Shown: one piece after another, positions 58,353 through 64,000 of the stretch | Layout of the letters: every line of letters begins with the position of its first letter | Position numbering within the stretch: the first letter of the stretch is position 1 | NCBI GenBank assembly: GCA_018340375.1 | Contig: JAFFJZ010000077.1 | Coordinates: forward strand, 186,001 to 250,000 | Length of the DNA stretch: 64,000 bases | Origin: Gonatopus flavifemur | Taxonomy: Eukaryota > Arthropoda > Insecta > Hymenoptera > Dryinidae | Reading direction: 5' to 3' | Program-made: the position numbers and the translations under genes | Notes under the pieces: model-generated | The model's database searches: none | What the model was told of the DNA's origin: nothing | What the model saw: the letters and a program-made list of their open reading frames with translations, nothing else

Positions 58353-58363
58353 GGGAGGGGAGG
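58353..58363 (+). promoter_or_regulatory. Polypurine tract (plus-strand primer) of the provirus
   Basis: GGGAGGGGAGG directly precedes TGTCACG, the start of the LTR. The same order (purine run then TGTCACG) is found on the minus strand at about 33,000. Confidence 0.6.
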
Positions 58364-59222
58364 TGTCACGTTCAAGGAAATTTTCACACGAAATTTTTCA
58401 AAAATGCCATACAGTAATTTACGATACAATTATAATTCACCTTAAGTGAACGTGAACTTCATTTCAAAACAATTCGCCGACTTCACAGAATTATATTTCG
58501 TTTGGAGATTTCCTTGAACGTCGATTGTGCGCCGACGAGCGACGGAGCAACTCGTAACCTTTCTCTCTTTCCCTCGTGTGTGTGCCTCGGCGCGACCACA
58601 CAACGGGTGCCTCTTTCTATTTTGTCACTCTTTTTCCTTTCTTCACGCCATCTTCAACCTTTTTTTTTCCTCCTACGTTTATGACTCGCACGATGGCTGT
58701 CGCCGAACCCAGCTACAATAGCTATTCACATGTATGCGGGTGCATATATGTATTCATATATGCATTTGTATGCATGTGAATGTATGTAATCGCCAGAATT
58801 CTAAATTCTTATATTCCTTTCTTTTAGACACACGGTTGATTGTTCTCCGCGAAGCCACGTGCCGTGGCTTTCCATTGTCGGGGCCAGCAAAATGCAGGCC
58901 TCAGCAGCGATAAGCCACGTACGAAGGCCCATCGGCAGGGAAATTTGACACCGAATTTCCTAGAAATCTTGGTGGCATGTTGAAGTGCTGATTAGGATGA
59001 GAACAATCAACCTCCCACTTTTCACGATAGATTTCCTTCTTGGCCGGCGATTGCCATCGGGCAGTCAGTCTTCACTTCAACCGCGTTTAAAACCGTTCGG
59101 AAAAAGTAAGTAACTTTTCTCTCTCCCTCTCTCTGGGGCGTTGTCCCTCATGGGTGAGGATACCGGCGCTACGAAAGCTCCACCAGGGGTTTATACTTTC
59201 CCCTGGCGAAAATCCAAAAAGT
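58364..59222 (+). mobile_element. 3' LTR of the errantivirus-like provirus
   Basis: Starts TGTCACGTTCAAGG after the polypurine tract and is repeated inverted at 59,598-60,456; that second copy defines an arm of 859 bp. It is pyrimidine-rich, has a GTAAGTAAC donor-like word at about 59,105 and little coding potential. The end at 59,222 is where the two inverted copies stop matching; it does not end in CA, so the true LTR end may differ. Confidence 0.6.
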
Positions 59223-59597
59223 GAACTCGTGTATCCACCCTCCGAGCTATGAAGGGATGAGCGAAAAAGGAAAAGCTCAGGGCCCTTCCGCTCGGAGGAT
59301 GGATATACACTGGAGCCCTTTTGATGGTGTCGGTTTATTCCTCCGCACTCATGGGTGCCATCGCTCTTGCGAGGGATTGAGAGAGAGAGAGAAGAACTCG
59401 AGAAATAGTCTAGTGCATAAGTGTATTGGTTCATTTTAGTTTCATCAGACAAAAAAAACAGGGGAATTGGACAAGGCCTACACCCCGAACAATAAAACAT
59501 CATAATCCGTAATAAAAAAAAACCCATAGCCAAAAACAATTTTAAATAAATCAAAACTAAAACAAGTGCCATACCAGCTCGCAGAACGGTGAGTGAA
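59223..59597. other. 375-bp spacer between inverted LTR-like arms
   Basis: It contains a small inverted pair (TATCCACCCTCCGAGC / CTCGGAGGATGGATATAC) near 59,230-59,310, a (GA)n run at 59,380-59,394 and AT-rich DNA. No gene. Confidence 0.5.
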
Positions 59598-60456
59598 ACT
59601 TTTTGGATTTTCACCAGGGGAAAGTATAAACCCCTGGTGGAGCTTCCGTAGCGCCGGTATCCTCAGCCATGAGGGACAGCGCCCCAGAGAGAGGGAGAGA
59701 GAAAAGGTACTTACTTTTTCCGAACGGTTTTAAACGCAGTTAAAGTGAAGACTGACTGCCCGATGGCAATCGCCGGCCAAGAAGGAAATCTATCGTGAAA
59801 AGTGGGAGGTTGATTGTTCTCAGCCTAATCAGCACTTCAACATGCCACCAAGATTTCTAGGAAATCCGGTGTCAAATTTCCCTGCCGATGGGCCTTCGTA
59901 CGTGGCTTATCGCTGTTGAGGCCTGCATTTTGCTGGCCCCGACAATTGAAAGCCACGGCACGTGGCTTCGCGGAGAACAATCAACCGTGTGTCTAAACGA
60001 AAGGAATATAAGAATTTAGAATTCTGGCGATTACGTACATTCACATGCACACAAATGCATATATGAATACATATATGCACCCGCATACATGTGAATAGCT
60101 ATTGTAGCTGGGTTCGGCGACAGCCATCGTGCGAGTCATAAACGTAAGAGGAAAAAAAAAGGTTGAAGATGGCGTGAAGAAAGGAAAAAGAGTGACAAAG
60201 TAGAAAGAGGCACCCGTTGTGTGGTCGCGCCGAGGCACACACACGAGGGAAAGAGAGAAAGGTTACGAGTTGCTTCGTCGCTCGTCGGCGCACAATCGAC
60301 GTTCGAGGAAATCTCCAAACGAAATATAATTCTGTGAAGTCGGCGAATTGTTTTGAAATGAAGTTCACGTTCACTTAAGGTGAATTATAATTGTATCGTA
60401 AATTATTGTATGGCATTTTTGAAAAATTTCGTGTGAAAATTTCCTCGAACGTGACA
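59598..60456 (-). mobile_element. Inverted LTR copy (palindromic with the 3' LTR)
   Basis: Complementary to 58,364-59,222 (positions sum to 118,820), about 97% alike by eye. Its outer boundary is TGTCACG at 60,456 with unrelated DNA beyond (AATCTTTGACACTTGG), and no polypurine tract. Either a second, inverted solo LTR or the result of an inverted duplication. Confidence 0.7.
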
Positions 60457-61190
60457 AATCTTTGACACTTGGGTGAAAATCGGAGGTCAGTATATGCACA
60501 TATGTATACGAATATTCATCTGGAATGAACTTTTAGTGCAGCTATTCACAAGTTTAACGATTAACTTACGAGAGTAAAAGTTTCCAAAACGATGAAACAC
60601 AGAAGGTTGAATGAGGTTTGAAACTTAATAAAGTTCGTGAATATACTCAAAACTGGAACACTTGAAGGATACAAACACTTCAGATCGAAATAACTTCAAA
60701 CACCTTGAATTGAAATAATTTTAAACACTTTGAATTGAAAACACTTTGAATTGAAAACACTTTGAATTTGAACACGAAGTTAGAAGTTGAGCGACGAGTT
60801 GATAGCTGGAGCAGAGACTGACTTTTAGGCCCAATGCATGGGTTTTTATACCATAAAAATCCATCATGGTGGACTTGTTTTGGTAGATTAGAAAAATGCA
60901 CTTTGTCACTATAATAGGTTATTATAGATTAATTATAGATAATAGGTTCGCTTGGTGAACTCATGACGCATTGCGACTCTATGGTGGACACGTTTCAACT
61001 TGCGTCGATCACGTTAAATAGATATCTATGGAGTTACAGTGCATTTCTTTTTGTACAAAATTACGAATTGAATCTCGAAACATATAACCAGAGTATTCAT
61101 TCATATGAATTTGAATCTTTGATTTCTGATTGGAAATTCTTTTAGTTTCTTGATATTTAATGCTTAATTTAGATGATGTTATATAGAATG
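60457..61190. other. AT-rich DNA with CTTTGAATTGAAAACA repeats
   Basis: Three to four copies of a 16-18-bp word (CACTTTGAATTGAAAA) at 60,700-60,770. No gene recognised. Confidence 0.4.
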
Positions 61191-61194
61191 TTCA

Positions 61195-61770
61195 ATCACA
61201 TGCATATAATAAAGGGAATAAGAACATAAGCATACGAGATACTTGTATAAATATGCACATTGAATATTATATAGGACATTCATGCAGGAGGCATTCACAT
61301 GAGTATGCACATTGAATATTATGAATACACATACGAGATATTTGTATGAATATATATATTTTGAACATTATACTGAATATTTATGTACGATATATTCTTA
61401 ACAATATGTATATTGAATACTACATGGAGTGCATGCAAGATATTCACATGGATATGCATATTGGATATTATACATAAAACATGCACACGAGATCCATAGA
61501 ATATTCATGTATAAGACACTCATATGAATACACATATAGGATATTATATGGAATGCATGTAGGATGTTAACATGAACATGCATATCGAATATTACATCGA
61601 ATACTCATATATAAGACACCTACATGAATATGCATATATGATATAATATGGAATATTCATGGGATAATCATGCATGAAATATGCATGTGAGATATACGCA
61701 CGAATATACATATCGAGCATGGTATTTATGTGTGAAACATAGATATGAGACGTTCACATAAGTATAAGAA
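61195..61770. repeat. Degenerate ATGCATATTGAATATTATA array
   Basis: Words such as CATATGAATATGCATAT and TTGAATATTATATGGA recur with irregular spacing (about 55-65 bp) across nearly 600 bp. Old, poorly conserved satellite-like DNA. The open frame at 61,398-61,583 (minus) is a by-product. Confidence 0.6.
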
Positions 61771-61801
61771 ATAATAAAAAAAAAACGATTTCGTCACATT
61801 A

Positions 61802-62040
61802 CATTGAGAGAAAAAAAATCTTAAACTAAGAAAATATTGGTTTGACCGAGTCCGATCCGATATTTTTTAGATTCAAAAAAACTTTCTTCGAAAGAAGAAA
61901 TTACTTAGTTTGAAACTATACAGTGTGATATAGACAAAATTTTCTTACATCAAGTACACATTTTCTTGAGATGAGAAAAAAAATATATTCTCAGATCAAA
62001 AAAATATGCTCTTCTGATTAAGCTAATTTTTTTCTCAGTG
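61802..62040. mobile_element. MITE with CAYTGAGA ends and TA duplication
   Basis: Ends are CATTGAGAGAAAAAAAAT and the complement of CACTGAGAAAAAAATTAG, with TA on both sides (61,800-61,801 and 62,041-62,042). 239 bp, AT-rich, with a central TTTCTTCGAAAGAAGAAAT dyad. The ends resemble the CACTGAGAG-type element nested in the second Transib. Confidence 0.7.
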
Positions 62041-62042
62041 TA

Positions 62043-64000
62043 ATAGATTTCAACAGTGGTTCCATAATGAACTCTTATGGATCTCAGGTGTATCAGTTGA
62101 GAGATGAAATTTGCATGCAAAAATTTTTTTCAATCTTTCGCCAACACAAACGAGGAATCCATATGTGAATTTATGGGCAATGTATTTCCACACGTTGATT
62201 CGAAGTTCAAAGTGTAATGTTTCGAAATCAAATGCATAGAATTCTCTGTTGACATAAATAAGATAAATCAAGAAATGAGAGTAGGAATTGATGTGTTTGT
62301 TCTCATGATCTGTTCGGTAAGAAGGTGCTATAATTCTTCATATCAATGGAAATATAAAGGTATGAGAATGCAGAAAGGGAGTCATAGAACATCTCTAAGT
62401 GGAAATGTAACGTCCCCGTAAAACTGAGATCATTCAAAGATCAATCAATTGATTCTCATCAAAATTAAATTGTTCCAATGAGAAATGTACAAATTTCGAA
62501 TCAGTACATTTCTCATTTCAGACTCAAATTTCCCGTTTCAGACTCAAATGATTCTGAATAAATTCGAATCATTTTTCATCAGAGATTTGCACTATCAATC
62601 GTTCCGAATGATTTCGTTTCTGCAGGGAGGGCTAAGGTCGTTGCAGCACTGAAATCCCATATAGGTATACGGCATAAGAGTAGAAAAAGAATTCTTAAGA
62701 ATTCATATTGAATTCAAATTGAATTCTCTTTGCACTCTTTCTGAACTGATTTGCTGTGTGGGATTTATCTCTCTTTTTATCAGTATTACAAGTTTGCAAT
62801 CCACTCCCCTCCTTTACACTGAGAGAAGTTCTTATTACATGCATAATACAAATAGGAATAGCTATAATAAATAGTCAGAAATATCATGTATGTAGTTGAA
62901 CTTATTATGCCTTTGAACAAATTCATCACATTATATACACAGAAAAAAAGCGTTTTTTCGAATCTAAGAAATTGTTATTTGAATACGTCCAAATGAATAT
63001 TTCTTTGATACAAACAAATTTGAAAGACTGTTTTCTTCTTTAAAAGTCATCAAATCAGATTTACGCGCTTCTCTGAAAAATGATTTGATAGAAGCCATTC
63101 TATTCTTGAGAACGAATTCTTAATCGACTATTTTATCATTCAAAATTCTTCATAGATTGTTATTCATGTTCCAAATAAATTCCAAATTTCTTATGCAAAA
63201 GTTTGTTTCGATTAATGTATTCCAGATAGTGTAAAAGTTGTATTACGACAGTATTGCAATGAATACGGAAGTTTCAAATGAAAGATAAGTCCTCAATTAT
63301 TACCTAATTATCCAAAAAGCTCCATACTGCTCGTTTCCAACGAATCTTGCTATCACTCCACGCTAATTTGCTTAATAGATTTATATTGCACTTATTCTTA
63401 TTACCAGAACGGAAATCGTTTTGGAGTTGTTTGAGAATCATTTGCAGATTGTGTTGATTCACCGATGTTATCAGAAATGTGACAGATTTACAAACACTAG
63501 AGGAAATATGGGAGTTAATCCTCACTTTAATGGCGGATTCTATCCCCTGGTCGTGGGAGAATTATTTTTCCATCAAAAATAGGGGATTTTTCCTCCATTT
63601 TGAGGAACTATTCTGTTTTTTGGGTGTTGAATCCTTCAAAAAGTAAGGGCAAACTCTACCAAATCAAGATGTCAAGTTCCCTATTCATGGTGGAATATTT
63701 TTGGTTAAATATCCCACATTTATTTTCCACAGTGAATAATGAAAACATTCAGAAACAAAATATTTTTCATTTATTGATTCTTGTGTTTATTATATTTTGA
63801 AATAATCAAGAAACATGCTTTTTCATCCACCCTGTTGGTTCTAATCGTTCAATAAGCTGTTGCATATAAAAACATACAAATTTATGTACCGCATCAGATC
63901 AACGGTTCATGAATGAAAGTTTTAGAGGAAATTGTTTGTCGAAAGTTGTTGACGAAGTTTTTTCCTAACATTTGGAATATTTATATCTGTCGAACAATGT
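62043..64000. other. Unassigned AT-rich DNA
   Basis: No gene recognised. CACTGAGAGAAG at 62,817 and CACAGAAAAAAAGCG at 62,938 look like single ends of small MITEs without partners. Inverted words around AATGAGAAATGTAC and GTACATTTCTCATT at 62,478-62,517 can pair. None of the open frames shows a family motif. Confidence 0.4.

Noticed and set aside
59087..59614. 175-codon minus-strand frame
   Set aside because: It crosses the LTR arm and spacer boundary, is low complexity and has no motif.
1..64000. Conserved cellular genes, rRNA or functional tRNA genes
   Set aside because: None found; the two tRNA-like stretches fail to form a proper cloverleaf.

Overview
The window is AT-rich animal DNA and reads as a graveyard of transposable elements from an insect genome. 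A hymenopteran is plausible, judging from the mix of Transib, DD41D mariner-like, Mutator-like, piggyBac and errantivirus-type elements, but this is an inference from TE content only. I found no conserved cellular gene. The only non-TE coding candidates are two small paralogous reading frames at 44.58-45.36 kb. Nearly every recognisable protein is a transposase, reverse transcriptase, Gag or Env, and most carry frameshifts, stops or insertions.

Layout. 0-0.9 kb: LINE ORF1 (minus) split by a MITE built from CATATATG octamers. 1-6 kb: small inverted-repeat elements, a tRNA-like Pol III promoter and a hAT transposase tail. 6.3-10.7 kb: a Mutator-like transposase relic split by a near-perfect 2.7-kb palindrome. 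12.6-15.2 kb: a hairpin MITE and a classic D34D mariner. 15.28-21.05 kb: Transib family-1 copy L (minus). 21.06-27.31 kb: a second, divergent Transib with ~1.97-kb terminal inverted repeats. 27.3-28.6 kb: an inverted repeat. 29.2-31.5 kb: a piggyBac relic. 32.5-33.4 and 38.7-38.85 kb: pieces of a minus-strand errantivirus (integrase end, env start, LTR) separated by a 5.2-kb hAT-type element (33,448-38,686) that itself contains an RT-deleted LINE and a 142-bp tandem array. 39.6-44.0 kb: a second large palindrome whose right arm holds a DD41D mariner-like element. 44.6-45.4 kb: the small paralogues. 45.8-59.2 kb: a plus-strand errantivirus-like provirus (gag, pol without integrase, env, two extra zinc-finger frames, LTR) split in pol by Transib family-1 copy R (48,142-53,803). 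59.2-60.46 kb: an inverted LTR copy. 60.5-64 kb: AT-rich noncoding sequence with a degenerate array and a MITE.

Most notable. The Transib copy R is apparently full length. It has an open RAG1-related transposase (catalytic D, D and E, a CxxC motif and one intron), ends starting with the V(D)J RSS heptamer CACAGTG, perfect 5-bp target duplications (CGACT here; CGCCG for copy L), and arrays of a 121-bp monomer just inside both ends. A second Transib lineage, also with CACAGTG ends, lies 9 bp from copy L. Three insertions can be proved internally because the interrupted host-element frame or gene junction reads through the empty site: the palindrome in the Mutator frame, Transib R in pol, and the hAT element at the pol stop. 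The order of nesting can therefore be worked out from this sequence alone.
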